Source: Rehmannia glutinosa
Lineage: Eukaryota; Streptophyta; Magnoliopsida; Lamiales; Orobanchaceae
Length of the DNA stretch: 64,000 bases
NCBI GenBank assembly: GCA_016081115.2
Contig: CM071932.1
Coordinates: 59,489,639-59,553,638 of the forward strand
Direction of reading: 5' to 3'
The notes under the pieces are model-generated. The model was given only the letters and a program-made list of their open reading frames with translations. It was not told the origin of the DNA and did not search any database. A program made the position numbers and the translations under genes. Shown here in pieces: positions 33,600 through 46,035 of the stretch. Within the stretch, counting starts at the first letter, position 1; the number at the start of each line of letters is the position of its first letter.

Positions 33600-34215
33600 T
33601 GATGACACTCGAGCCGAGCTGGAAGCAAATCAGTCCACGTAGCCATTCAGCCCATGTACATGTGGGACCCACAGGATAGCACGGGCCGAGCTGATGACGT
33701 CAGGAACCGACCTGATAATGTGGCAATGATGATGTGGCACGAGTTGGGCTCGGCTCCCTCCAAGCCCAATTATGGCGGGAATTTTTTGGCGGGAAATTTA
33801 AAGAATAACTATCCAGTTAAGGAAGGTTAAGTGCACCATTAGCACAAGTAAGCTGACACTTTTCAGCATAACAACCAAATGAGTCGACAAGTGGCAAACA
33901 CTTGGCCAGCATGCGCGCTTAGGGAAGGACAAGTGTCCCTTTGAAATTATTTTAGTATTAAGTGTAATAGGGATTATTAAAAACCCACTAATGAGATGGG
34001 TATAAATAGGCCTCATTTATGAGGAAAAAGAGGGGGAGAAATAATAAGAGAAAAACACTTGTAAAAGTACGAATGTAAAGGAAAACCGACCAGAAGCTTT
34101 CAACTCGGTATATTATATAAAAAGGCCAAATTAGCTCTGAATTAAAGTCTATTCTCATTTCCACGCATTGCATTTTCTATATACTTTTGCTTGTTGGCCT
34201 AAACGCACGTCAACA
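33600..34215 (+). repeat. 5' LTR of the Tat element
   Basis: 616 bp, TG...CA. TATA box TATAAATAGG at 34001-34010. It is immediately followed by a primer-binding-like TTGGCGCTAAGAAGGAGGG (34218-34236). Confidence 0.9.
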
Positions 34216-34322
34216 AATTGGCGCTAAGAAGGAGGGCTCGTTTAGGTCCAGTCCAAATTCCCAGCTAGTTAAGTCACGAGAAGTCAGATAAATTTATCAT
34301 TAACTCCCTCGAAAAGGACAGA

Positions 34323-35992
34323 ATGAGTCAGCAATCACGAAACGCTCGTATAACTGAAGATCCACCTGTAAATCTCCAAACTGGCCAAACTACCAATGGC
34401 GTAACGCACTTTGATCAAGCAGGAGCACGACTTTGTTTCCTTTCGCTCAGCTCATTGCAAAGCACACTTTTGTCCAACAAATGAATCAACTCATCTCCCA
34501 AACACTGGCAACTACTAACTCGCAAATACATCCTCCACCTCCTGTAAATACTCACCCACTTAACCCCCCAGTAAATGTCAATGTTAATCCTCAAGTCCCT
34601 GCGCCTCCCCGTGATAAAGGCCAAGAGGCCAGTTCTGGCAATGAACAGCGTGGTCGCTGTGATAGAAGACGACCACGCAACGATGTAGAACAGCAGATTC
34701 GCATGGCGGAGTCGCATCCGGAGCCCACACGCCACCGCCGCACCCGCTTCGTGTTTGCGGGACGGCTGGGGCTTGATCCCTTTCGCCCCACCCGATCGAT
34801 AAGCTCCAAGCTCCGATTTTCGGATGAAAGAGAGCCGGGAAGGGCCAACCAAACCCAGGGGTCTAGCCCGCTGGAGGAACGAGAGGCGGAAATCCTGCGT
34901 CTTCGCCACTAATTAAATGAATTGGAGGATGGTCCTAAAGAAGCCCAGTGCCAAAGGCCGCATCAGGTAACAAGTCGGCCTTCTGTTGTATCACCTTTTG
35001 CTCCCAGCATTCTGTCAACTCCTCTACCACCTAAGCTAAAAATTCCACAAGTCGGCCTATACAATGGTGAGACCGACCCAACAACCCACATCCACAAATA
35101 CTTGGCGTGGATGGAACTTTATAGTCCCAGTGACGCGATTCTGTGTAGAGCGTTCCCATTAACACTGGGCAACCGAGCCCACCATTGGTTTCGGACCCTG
35201 CCGCAAGGGTCCATTCGGTCTTGGGGCGACCTGGCGCCCGCATTTACAATGCATTTTCTTACTTCTAAAGTCCGAGCCACACCGAAAGATTCCCTTATTT
35301 TTAAACAGGGAAAAGATGAGCCTCTAAAAAGTTATATAGCTCGGTTTAACAAACAGATCCGGGAGATGGAAACGGTTTCAGATGACGCCATTTTGATTGC
35401 GGCCTTGGCCGGCCTCGTCCCCGAGACATGGTTCAATTATTCTATCCATGAATCGAGGGAGACCTCATATCAGGAATTTCTTATCCGCGTGGAGCACCAT
35501 ATCTGCGCAAAAGAAGCCATGGCCAGTCAACGTCCAGAGCAAAAGGCAGGGGGCATGAAGAATGATGGAAAGAATGAGTCCACCTCAGGATCGGGGTCGA
35601 GGTTCAGGCCTTTTTTGGAGAACCTGACCACTAGATATAAGGCACAATAGTATGTACGGGCCGAGGTTGCCGCGCTAAGGAGTGCTCTGACCCACACTCC
35701 TTCAGTGATATGGAACGAGATACAGGGTCTTAATTTATTGCCACCGGCTCAGCCTTTGAGGCTGGAGCCCGCAAAGTTGGATGCTCGAAGATACTGTGTC
35801 TATCACAAGTGGATAGGACATGACACGGATGAGTGCCGAGACCTCATCAGAGAAATAATGCGCATCGTTCAAAGGAGAGGCCTGAAGAGGTACATCCACG
35901 AGTTACCGCCACCATCATCACTCGCTCCGGGTGTAAATCCGAAGTGTTTGATGAATCTTGTTCACCTACCATTGCCGCCGAACGAGAATTAA
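34323..35992 (+). pseudogene. Tat gag
   Basis: The start is ATG 34323 (MSQQSRNARITEDPP); a frameshift near 34430 leads into a Pro-rich N-terminus. The core (PQVGLYNGETDPTTHIHKY, then LGNRAHHWFRTLPQGSIRSW and FNKQIREMETVSD) is a typical retrotransposon gag. The C-terminus has the Tat-type Cys/His motif YCVYHKWIGHDTDEC. In-frame stops at 34910, 35648 and 35990 interrupt it. Confidence 0.85.
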
Positions 35993-36007
35993 GATAGGGA
36001 GATTCTG

Positions 36008-36325
36008 ATGATGTCCAGCGTTAATAGAGTCAACACCAATGCAGTTGAGGATCGCTCGAACCGGAAAAGAAAGACAAATGTCAGACAAGCCGCCCACGCG
36101 GAGAGACAGGTTCGCGTGGCGAAAATTAGAGAAGGCCAACTGACAGGTCACTTTGTCTTCTCGGACATGGATGCCGACCAAGTGGTCCACCCTCATTCCG
36201 ACCCCTTGGTCATCACGACACCTATTCTAGGCATCCTGGTCCACAAGATTCTAATTGACTCAGGAAGCTATTCGTCGGTCATTTGTGTCCGAACTTTTAG
36301 GAGGCTGAACGTGGACGACAACTAG
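36008..36325 (+). pseudogene. Tat aspartic protease
   Basis: In frame with gag after one stop. Contains VITTPILGILVHKILIDSGS with the DSGS active site, then SSVICVRTFRRL. A TAG at 36323 cuts it short. The region up to about 37150 is a decayed protease-RT linker with many stops. Confidence 0.7.
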
Positions 36326-37149
36326 ATTCACCCATGTAATGATAGTATTTTGGGTGTTGGAGAAGGAAGGATTATCCCGCTCGGGGAAGTCGACCTGCCC
36401 ATCTAGATGGGTCAGGGGATACACAAACGGACCGTCATTACCACGTTCAAAATTATCAATGCTGATTCCAAGTATAATGCGAATATTTGAAGGCTGCTAC
36501 TTTACCACTTAAAAGCAGCCGTTTCAATATGCCATTTTTGTGTGAAATTTCCAACCCCGGATGGAGAAGTCATTCACAAAGAGAATCAGAGAGAATCGCG
36601 GGAGCTCTCTTAAGCTCTGACCTGCAGAGATTAACGTGGTAGAAAGGGGAGAAACTAGCGGGATAGCGAAGGACAACCCAGAGGAAAAAGACGAGCCCAG
36701 GCGGGAGGAGATAGTTGTTTCAGAAAATAATCCAGGTAGACGACCAGGAAAAAAACCAGTGGTAGAAGATGGGGGAAAACCAATGATTGAGGAGGAACCG
36801 GAGATTAAGCCGGCGATTGAGGACGTGCTGCCCCTGCAGAAAAAAGAGGGGCAGGGTAAAAAAAGAAAACACGCGTAATTGGTAGAATAGGTCGATACGA
36901 TTAATATCTACAAGCAACATGGGGGATGCCAATTACGTATTGGCCACGACCTCCAAGAGCTATTCCGGTCGAAATTGATCGAATTCCTCGGAAATAACCT
37001 TAATGTCTTCGCATGGACACACTCTAACATGCCAGGAATCAGTCCTAAACACACTTGCCATCGTCTTAACATAGACCTTACATTCCGACCGGTAATCCAA
37101 AAAAGACACAAGCTCGGCCCCGATAGGTAGGTCGTCCTGGAGGCCAAGC

Positions 37150-38480
37150 TCAATAAATTACTCGACAATCAGTTCATCGGGGACGCTATTTACCCTCGAT
37201 GGGTGGCCAACCCTGTATTAGTCAAGAAAAGCAATGGTCAATGGCGCATTGTGTGGAATTCACCGACCTCAACAAGGCGTGCCCCAAGGACAACTATCCT
37301 TTGCCCAACATCGACTATATGGTGGATGCCACAGCCGGGCATGAACTTATGAGTTTTATAGATGCATACTCAGGCTATAATCAGATTCGGATGCAACCAG
37401 ATGATGAGGAGAACACATCGTTCTTCTCCGCTCGAGGGGTGTACTGTTATAAGATGATGTCGTTTGTGCTGAAGAACGCTGGAGCGACCTACCAAAGGTT
37501 AGTTAATAAAATGTTTGAGGAGTTGATAGGTCATTCCATGGAGGTTTATGTGGATGACATGTTGGTGAAATCCTTGTACATATCTGATCATATTAATGAT
37601 CTTAATAAAATATTTGCCATTTTGCGAGAGTACAAAATGATGTTAAATCCGAAAAAATGTACCTTCGGGGTCGGCTCGGGAAAATTTCTGGGGTATATGG
37701 TTAGCCAAAGGGGAATTGAAGCCAACCCAGATAAAATAAAAGCCATAATTGATCTTCAACCCTCCAATTCCGTCAAAAGAGTACAAAGTCTAATGGGCCG
37801 ACTAGCCGCCCTAAATCGGTTCGTTTCACGGTCCACGGACAAATGCAAACCTTTCTTCGAAATCATAAAGAAAATAAGAATTTTGAGTGGACCGAACAAA
37901 CACAAGCCGCTTTTGAGTCACTTAAACAACACTTAGCCTCAATCCCTGTACTGCAAAAACCGACCCAGGGAGAAAACTTGTATTTGTACCTTGCGGTCTC
38001 CGAGTACGCTGTCAGCTCGGTGCTTATTAGATTGGACAACTCCATCCAACATCCAATCTATTACACAAGCCAAGCGTTGCACGATGCCGAGCTCCGGTAT
38101 CCACCCATGGAGAAGTTAGCATACTCACTAGTCATTTCAGCCCGAAAGCTCCGTCCGTACTTTTTGGAGCACAAGATCGTAGTACTAACCAACTACCCAC
38201 TCAAACAAGTTCTGCACCGACCAGACACTTTAGGTCGGATGATTAAGTGCGCTGTCGAGCTCAACCAGTTTGACATTTTGTACGAGCCACGCACGACAAT
38301 TAAAGGACAAGCGTTGGCTGACTTCGTAGCCGAGTTCACACCTTCCATCCAGCTTGAAGTAGTCGAAGATCAAGAATGGAAGTTGTTCGTCGATGGCTCT
38401 TCCACCGCAGGCCGAGCAGGGGGCGGGATCGTGATAATCGATCCAAAACTTAAGTGCTACTGCTCGGCCGTGCGGTTCTA
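37150..38480 (+). pseudogene. Tat reverse transcriptase and first RNase H
   Basis: Motifs in order: KKSNGQWR, DLNKACPKDNYPLPNID, FIDAYSGYNQIRM, then active-site YVDDMLVKS and FLGYMVSQRGIEANPDKI. After a frameshift near 37860 the RNase H follows with PVLQKPTQGENLYLYLAVSE, HPIYYTSQAL and YPPMEKLAYSLVISARKLRP. Copies RNA into cDNA in intact relatives. Confidence 0.88.
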
Positions 38481-38871
38481 GTTTCCAGCGACTAACAATG
38501 AAGCCGAATACGAAGCGCTCCTCGCAGGACTAGAAATGGCAGCGTCGATGGGCCTGAAACGACTATTGGTGCATAGTGATTCACAACTGGTGGTCCATCA
38601 AATAAATGGCGAGTACGAGGCCAAGGAATAGAAAATTGCCTGATATTTGGACCTGGCCAAGAAAAAACTTTTGCATTTCAAGGCAGAAGTCTTGCACGTT
38701 CCCCGAACTAAAAACATGCAGGCAGATGCCTTAGCTCGGTTGGCCTCCAGCCCGGGGACCGACGCAATTGCGGATGTCACTATTACTCAGCTATCTACCC
38801 CGTCACTCAACACACAGAAGATATATGCTAACGAAGCAACCGAGCTGACCTGGATGACTCCAATCGTCTAG
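38380..38871 (+). pseudogene. Tat additional plant-type RNase H (aRH)
   Basis: A second RNase H1-like region: KLFVDGSSTAGRAGGGIVI, then NNEAEYEALLAGLEMA, LLVHSDSQLVVHQING and NMQADALARLAS. These carry the D-E-D-D pattern. TAG near 38480 and a further stop near 38630 break the frame. An RNase H gained between RNase H and integrase defines the Tat group. Confidence 0.82.
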
Positions 38872-38929
38872 TATTTAGAAAAAGGTATTCAGCCAGAAGA
38901 TAAGGCCGAGGCTAGAATGTTGTGAACTC

Positions 38930-40093
38930 AGGCCGCTCGATTCACATTGGTAGATAGTGTCCTGTACAAACGTGGATACTCTGTCCCGCTCTTTCGGTGC
39001 CTATCAAAGACAAATGCAGACTATGCGCTCCGAGAGGTACATGAAGGTATATGCGGGAACCATGTCGGGGGCCAAACATTGGCTTACAAGTTGATACGAC
39101 AAGGGTACTATTGGCCATACCTGAAAAAGGATGCGACCGACCTTATCAAAAAATGCGAAAGATGTCAAAGATTTGTGCCACAGGTTAGGTACCATCCTGA
39201 ACAACTCACTTCCATATTCAGTCCATGGCCGTTTGCCAAATAGGGAATGGACCTCATCGGACCACTCCCCACTGGCAAAGGGGGCGTGAGATATGCCATT
39301 GTGGCGGTGGATTATTTTACAAAATGGGCTGAAGCAGAACCCTTGGCGAAGATAGATAAAGAAAAGATTGTTAACTTTGTATGGAAGTCCATTATCTGTA
39401 GGTTTGGAATACCGTACTCGATTGTCACATATAATGGAAAACAATTTGATAACCGGAGGTTTCGAAATTTTTGTGGAGGATTTCACATTAAAAATCATTT
39501 GTCCACCCCGTATCACCCGCAGTCCAATGGACAAGTGGAAGCGGTGAATAAAATACTCAAATATACTCTGAAAGCAAGGTTGGAGGAATCTAAGGGTAAT
39601 TGGCCCGAGGAGCTGCCCGACGTATTGTGGTCGTATAGAACAACGCACCGAGCAGCCACGGGAGAGACATCTTTTTCCTTGGCGTATGGGGTCGAGGCCA
39701 TCATTCTTGTCGAAATTGGAGCCCCTACTTTTAGAATTGCAAATTTTTCCGAAGAAAACAATGAAGCCGCGTCCGAGCCGAACTGGATCTATTGGAAGAA
39801 AAGAGATGTAGTGCCGAGACAAGAAATTTTGTATATAAACAAATGAGTGCAAGGTACTACAATTCAAAAGTAAAGGAAAGAAGGTTCTGAGTCGGCGACC
39901 TCGTTCTAAAGAGAGTGACCGAGATTGAGCCCATCTCGTTAAAACCATCATGGGAAGGTCCGTTCCGGGTCAGTAAGGTCATGTCAAATGGAGCGTACGA
40001 GCTTGAGTACTTGAGTGGGGAAAAGTTTTCCATCCATGGAATGTATCATACCTTAAGAGGTACTATCAATAAAGTATGCAGTTTGTGGTTCAG
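38930..40093 (+). pseudogene. Tat integrase
   Basis: Zinc finger VHEGICGNHVGG ... CERCQRF. The core has MDLIGPLPTGKGGVRYAIV, AVDYFTKWAEAEPLA, SIVTYNGKQFD (second acid Asn or Tyr here instead of the usual SDNG) and HPQSNGQVEAVNKILKYTL. The C-terminal segment is PISLKPSWEGPFRVSKVMSN, then GAYELEYLSGE. A TAG precedes GMDLIG at 39241, and a TGA near 39844 breaks the frame. Confidence 0.85.
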
Positions 40094-40637
40094 ATATAAC
40101 TTTGAAAACTTATCCTTTCATCTGATATTCCGTGAGCTCTCTAAAAAGGGGGCAATTTTTATTCGCCTCGGCCAAGATCCGAGCGGCATATCGATCACCT
40201 CGGCCAAGTGTCGAGTGTCGATTGCTCGTCTCGGGTATGTCCCATGCACGTTTAAATAAAGGGAGGCTCGGCCAAGAGGCGAGCCTACCCATAACAAAGA
40301 CTCGGCCTAAGCTCCAAGCATAAGACTTGGCAGAATAAATCCAGGCAATTAAGGCCCATTCCTCATACCATTTGAGCACTGAAAACTGAGCCCTATACTT
40401 GGAAAAATAAAAAAAAGGCAGGCAGAGCAGAAGTTATGCAACAAAAAAAAGAGACAAGTGTAATACTTAGCAAAACTTTAAAAATGCAGGCAAACGCATG
40501 GATGACTGAAAGAAATTACATTTAAACAACAAAGTATTTACATTGGGGGGCCGGAACCCGTTACATCAAAAGGCCCAAGGTCGACTAGTCTTCAGAAAAG
40601 GAAAATACAAAAAAGACAAAAATAAAAGACAAAAGGT
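40094..40637 (+). other. Tat spacer after integrase
   Basis: Non-coding; CTCGGCC-rich words recur (40160-40330). I see no gene. Confidence 0.5.
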
Positions 40638-43600
40638 TCAAGCTCCGGTAGGAGGAGGAATCTCGACAGGCTCACTACAAGCCACTTCTTCTTCTGGAGG
40701 AGGGGCGTCCTGGCCGCCAGTGGTCTCCAAAAAGCAAGGACAGATGGCGTCTATATCGGCGTCCAACTGGGCAAGCTCATCCTCGAGCTCGGTCACGGTC
40801 TTGCCAGCCTTAAGATCTTGGAGAATCTCCCCGATGCTGGTCGCGTGCCCACAAGTCAGCATGAAGGCATATTCCTCTGAGTCTTTGTAAGCCCGGACGG
40901 CTGCTATCCAAGCCTCTTCGACTTGCTTCTGGGAAGCTTCCTTGGCTTCCCTGTGGACTTTGGCTTCGCCCCTCTCTAATTCCCCGGTGTGGGCAGCGGC
41001 TGTCTTCTCCAAATCTGCGACCTTAGCCCGGAGCTCTTCTTCAGCCTTACGAGCCTAATCCCGCTCAGCCTCGGCCTTTACTACTGCTTCTCTTTCAGTA
41101 TTTTTCCTGGTCGTAGCCTCCTCTGCCTGGGTTTTCAAGGACTCTTCCACCCCTTGGAGAGTGGCATAAGCATCTTGCAGGTCGATATGCCGTCTCTCCA
41201 AGTCGGCGTGCTTCTTCTCCAAGTCACAAGCCCCGCCGATCGTGTGCCATAGGAGTCCGATGATCCTGCCAGACAACCCCATGGCATATTGAGTCTGCTC
41301 CTCCCAGCCTGTCTCTGAGCAGAATCGCTCAATGCCTGTGGTCCAAGCACGAGCTGGGACATCCCTTGCGGCCCGACCCGCTTCTGGCAAAGCCTTTGAT
41401 TACTCCTCAGTTGGTGTGGAGCACCTGACAAACTCCACGAACCACTGAGGCCGTGATCCGGCCATCCTGTCGCAGGCCTCGTCCCTCACCTGGCTCGGGG
41501 GGATGAAGTGACCCTCCCGACTAAGGTCATCCAAGAAGGCCCTTGGGATCCCGCCTGTTGGAATCTGCACTAGAGGCACCAGTGGGGTTGGCCCGATCCT
41601 CTCTGTCTGCTCGGGCTCCTCGATCACAATGCCCCCTCTTCTCCTTTGGGGTGGGAGCCCCTCCATCTCTAGGGCGTCCTCGGCGGGCGCACGGCTGATT
41701 TCTTCTCACGGCCGCCTCAAAGATAGACAGTGGCCGCCCATGCAGCCCTCTCAGTCTGCGTGTGGCAGTATCTCTCACACGCTGAAGACGGGCGAAGACG
41801 TCCACACCGCGCCCTACAAGAAGGTTGATTAAGTAAAGGACAAAAAAAAGGAAAAAGTCAAAAAGAAGGGAAATTCGAGAATTGTAACATACACACTTTG
41901 AGCCCCGGTTGTTCCCAGCTGCTCGAGGGTCCACATCTATCCGGTAGGCAAGGTCATTTTCCCCTGAGGACTAGCCATCACAGGGGATGGCCTTGCCTAT
42001 TCCGTTTGCAAAGACTGCCACCCCGGCTCAGGAGTTTGTCCTCCATCAGCCCTTGGCGGGCTCTTCCTCAGCCTCCTCTTCCACCACTGCCGCCTCTTCC
42101 TTGGCCACCCCTCCGGCCTCGGGATCGGCGGGTAAAGCGGGCCGCAGGACGGCCTCAGCTAGACGGGCCTCTGTGGCCAGGACTTCAATCCTTCTGTCCC
42201 TCTGGCCCATGGCCTGGATGTTGTCAAGCGGGCGGACAAAAGCGGCCGAAAGCAGACCGACAGAGGGCTGGTTCCCTGAACAAAAAGAAAAATCAAGGTC
42301 AAATAGACCTAAAAAGAGAGAAAAGGAAGAAGAAATACACTAACGGAAACTATATGTAAAGTCCGAAGAGGGATGGAAGACTGATCCCTCCGCCCCGACG
42401 CGAGTCTGCCACTCGCCGCCCACCCAAAACCATTTGTCCTTCAACTCTTTCAAGGATTTTGGAAGGCCTTCAACCAGCCCATCTGGATACCCGGGCCTAG
42501 TATGCACATAGTACCACCCTGATGGCTGCCCCCGACCCGGCGTCGATGGGGTCGCCTTCCAGACGAACAACTCGTTCATCTCAGCAAATCGAGGACGGGG
42601 ATACCCTTCCAGCTGGAACAACACCAGTAGTCCGATAATCCGACCCCAGGACAAAGGATGCACCTGGGATAATGGGAGGCCCCATTTGCGAAACAACCGC
42701 GTGAGCACCAATAGCAGGGGAAATCACAACCCATACAAGAGACTAGGGACGTATACGGCCATACACCTCTCCGGCGGGTGCTAGGGACACTCTACGCCAC
42801 CCGGTAACCAAAAAGTGACGTTGGCCAGGATCCTATATTTCTGATGGAGGGAGTTCACCTCTCGAATCATCAGCATGCTTGGCGTATCATTTTGGTCGGA
42901 GGGTCTCCACCTGGCCTCCACACGTAGTCGGGGTCCTCCTCCGCGCCTGCCATCTCCATGACGATGGCCCATTTGCCCTACGGGCTTTGCAACCCTCGAA
43001 CCTTCGGAGGTGTAGGTCCCAAGGGGTGAGAGTAAGGTTTAGAATGGGGGGTTGAATAAACCTTACCAACTTTCTGATTTTAGTCCTTTTAAAATTTATA
43101 GAGTTAAATACACATCTAAGTCCTTGAGGGACAGCTAAGTTAGCTAATCAGCTGAGTTAGCCACTCAACAGACTCGAAAGAGCTGTTGATAGAATAACTC
43201 AGTTGTTTAGACTAAACATTAACTTGGATGTGATGAGATTTTCAGTGGAAGACTTAACACCTTTGAATTAGGTTTAAGTTTGTTTTAACACTTGATTTTA
43301 GCACCTTGTTAATTATCAGTTGGATAGCAAATTATCAGCAGATATAAAGTGATGTGCAGAAATAAAATGCTGAAATGTAAATGACACAATAATTTTTATA
43401 AAGGTTCGAAGATGGGGTAATTCTTTTACTCCTCTCTTCTCTAACTCCTGGAGGAATCCACTAAGTATTGATCAGAGTACAAAGTGGTTATCAGTCCAGA
43501 TACAAGTCTTGATCACACAGCTGACTTGCTCCTTTGGGACTCGATCTGGAGATGCCTTGATCACACATCGGCTTCTCGTCCGACTCGGCTTCTTCGCAGT

Positions 43601-44921
43601 TTTGCGCCTTGCTACTTGCCTAACTTTCTCAAGCTCCTTGGATTTGATCACGAAGCCCTCCAATAACTTGAGATTGGTTCGACCTTGAACCTTTCTACAA
43701 TCCTCCTTGGAAAGTAGACCCCTTTTGTTTCTTCAAAAGTTTCCTCTTCAACAGTTTGAAGTCGTCTTTCCTTCACAGTTTAGTGTTGGATCGATTTCCT
43801 TCGAGATTTAGGCTTGAGGATTTGCTTGAAAAACTTGAGAATATATTGCAGGTTACAGTTTGAATAATTGTTTGATTGTTCGCGGTTCAGGTAACCTTCT
43901 CTCAATGAGATTCCTCAACCTTTTATAGTGAACTTTCAAAAATCTGCCTGTTGAAGAGATAGGCTGATTTTTTGAAAATCACTTGTGTTCGTTGGCTTGT
44001 CTTGTTGCAGTCCTTGATGTTGACATTTCCTCGTATTAAATGAACGTTCAGCTTTTCAGAATCTGACACGAGGTGCAGTGTTTCCCATTGGTTTATTCCT
44101 TTTGCACGCTTCTGGGACTGAGCACTTTAAGACATGGCAGCATGGAAGTATTCCTTATTTAAGTAAATTCCTTGACTTATGTGCAACGGATTCTTTTCAG
44201 TCGTCTTGACTTGACTGCAGTCCTTTATTCCCCAGGTGACTTTGAGTTAGCTTCCAATCAATGGATGACTCATCTGTCACTTCAACTTTGAGACTTGGCT
44301 TCTTGAGTTGATTTGATTGACTCTTCATACAGTTGTGTCCCAGCTGATACTCCTTCAGTCAAGTCCTTGACATCTCTTCCTTGCCACACTCAGCTGCTTC
44401 ACAGCGGAGTCTTTATCCTAGTCTTCAGTTGACTTCTTGTATATCCAGGCATAGCTGACTTGACTCAGCTCATACAGCCTTATCTATTACAATATAAATT
44501 ACAAGGAAAATGGGGTGCCAACTTTTTAGTCTAAGTTTTACAAGGCATTCATCAAAATCTAAACAATAAATTTCCCGACAGGAGGCCTCACCACCCTCCT
44601 CCTCCTGCACATGCTCTCGCGGGTCCATGCCTTCTCCTTCCTCTTGCTGATTGTCTTGGGGATCGATATTCAAAGCCTCTTCACCAGACTCTTCTCGGGC
44701 TAACCCAGTCTCATAAAAAATGCCCTCTCGATAGGTGGTAACTGGAACGGACTGCTCAAGCGGAGTCTCGACTAGAGGTGTATGAGTTGAACTTGAGAGT
44801 TCAACAATACTGGGACTGTATGGTGAAGTTCTTCGAACTGGAGAAGAAGAAATAGAAGGGTCAGAAGGTGGACCCTCGATTTCAACCTCAACACTATGGT
44901 TGTGTCTTCAGAAAGAGACAT
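40638..44921 (-). pseudogene. Antisense extra ORF of the Tat element, split by a solo LTR
   Basis: It is transcribed opposite to gag-pol. The start is ATG 44921 (MSLSEDTT); a frameshift follows, then a Ser/Pro- and Glu-rich segment up to 44581 (HVQEEEGGEAS). The solo LTR 43027-44580 interrupts it. The core resumes at 42990-42340 with VNSLHQKYRILANVTFWLPG, PLSWGRIIGLLVLFQLEG and GWYYVHTRPGYPDGLVEGLP. It resembles the 'putative gypsy type transposon' domain. Further segments (41934-41400) end in a coiled coil (ACDLEKKHADLERRHIDLQD and onward) at 41390-40638. Intron-like gaps at about 42270-42350 and 41830-41900 have T-rich tracts ending TTCAG or similar. Function of this protein is unknown. Confidence 0.65.
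43027..44580 (-). mobile_element. Probable solo LTR (Copia-like)
   Basis: On the minus strand it begins TGTCGGGAAATTTATTG and ends with TTCAACCCCCCATTCTAAAC then CTTACTCTCA. This resembles Copia LTR termini, which often read TTCACCCCCCTCTA near the end. It lies between two parts of the antisense ORF that read on coherently without it. Flanking 5-mers (AGGGG left, GGAGG right) are only partly alike, so the TSD is not proven. No internal coding region is present. Confidence 0.5.
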
Positions 44922-45410
44922 TGTTTGAAAAGGAGAAGAGAAAAAAGGTTTTGAAAAAATACCTAAGTGATTCTGGGGATCTCTGAGCTCAAGGGCCGAC
45001 CCGAAATATCTGCTCGCTCCCAAGGGATACTGCTCGGAAGATTATGAATGCAAAAGTATAGAATGAAAGGTAAAAGGGGTATTTATAGGTTAAGTTCCCT
45101 CGAAAAATGGGACGCCAACTCAAAAGACGTGTCTTTTCAATTTCAAAAAACTGTCAGAGACGTCACATCCCCACGTATCGCTGCCAAAGCTGTCCCACCT
45201 CTTCGGTTCCTGCGCAGAGTTGGTCCAACCAAGATGCGCCACGTGTCCACCATCATGACTCTCCAATTAATGCGTCGTTTCAGACATTAATTGCTAAACT
45301 CTGAAACGGCGAGTGCCAGGGGTGAGTGACTTTTGAGGTTTCCTCTTCCCCATTAAAGGTTCATGATTAGCACTAAAGTTTAAATCCGACTACAGAAATT
45401 CTTTTCTCGG

Positions 45411-45429
45411 AATTAAACTTGGGGGCCAT
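45411..45429 (+). other. Tat polypurine tract
   Basis: AATTAAACTTGGGGGCCAT immediately precedes the 3' LTR at 45430, the expected position for plus-strand priming. Confidence 0.65.
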
Positions 45430-46030
45430 TGATGACACTCGAGCCGAGCTGGAACAAATCAGTCCACGTGGGCATTCAACCCATGTACATGTGGGACCCG
45501 CAGGACAGCACGAGCCGAGCTGATGACGTCAGCAACCGACCTGATGACGTGACAATGATGACGTGGCGCGAGTTGGGCTCGGCTCCCTCCGATCCCGATT
45601 ATGGCGGGAAATTTAAAGGATAACTATCCAGTTAAGGAAGGTTAAGTGCACCATTAGCACAAGTAAGCTCACACTTGTCAGCATAACAACCAGATGAATC
45701 GACAAGTGGCAAACACTTGGCCAGCATGCGCGCTTAGGGAAGGACAAGTGTTCCTTTGAAATTATTTTAGTATTAAGTGTAATAGGGATATTAAAAACCC
45801 ACTAATGAGATGGGTATAAATAGGCCTCATATATGAGGAAAAAGAGGGGGAAGATATAATAAGAGAAAAACGCTTGTAAAAGTACGACTGTAAAGGAAAA
45901 CCAACCAGAAGCTTTCAACTCGCTATATTATATAAAAAGATCGAATTAGCCCTGAATTAAAGTCTATTCCCATTTTCACGTATTGCATTTTCTATATACT
46001 TTTGTTTGTTGACTTAAACGCACGTCAACA
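45430..46030 (+). repeat. 3' LTR of the Tat element
   Basis: 601 bp, matching 33600-34215 closely with small indels. TATA box TATAAATAGG from 45815. It is followed by the TSD AAATG (46031-46035). Confidence 0.9.
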
Positions 46031-46035
46031 AAATG

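Larger units (their letters stand above)
33600..46030 (+). mobile_element. Tat/Retand-type Ty3/Gypsy LTR retrotransposon
   Basis: This 12.4-kb element has LTRs at 33600-34215 and 45430-46030, both TGATGACACTCGAGCCGAGC ... CACGTCAACA. An exact 5-bp duplication AAATG lies at 33595-33599 and 46031-46035. It has gag, protease, RT, RNase H, a second plant-type RNase H, integrase, then a long antisense ORF before the 3' LTR. The dual RNase H and antisense ORF are traits of the Tat clade. Many stops make it non-autonomous. Confidence 0.9.

Noticed and set aside
34415..34909. 164-codon minus-strand open frame
   Set aside because: Opposite Tat gag in the same region; no domain resemblance.
39004..39951. 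315-codon minus-strand open frame
   Set aside because: It lies exactly opposite the Tat integrase, whose plus-strand motifs are clear; the minus product has no recognisable domain.
41898..42359. 153-codon Pro/Ser-rich plus-strand frame
   Set aside because: Overlaps the antisense Tat ORF in a GC-rich stretch; composition-driven.
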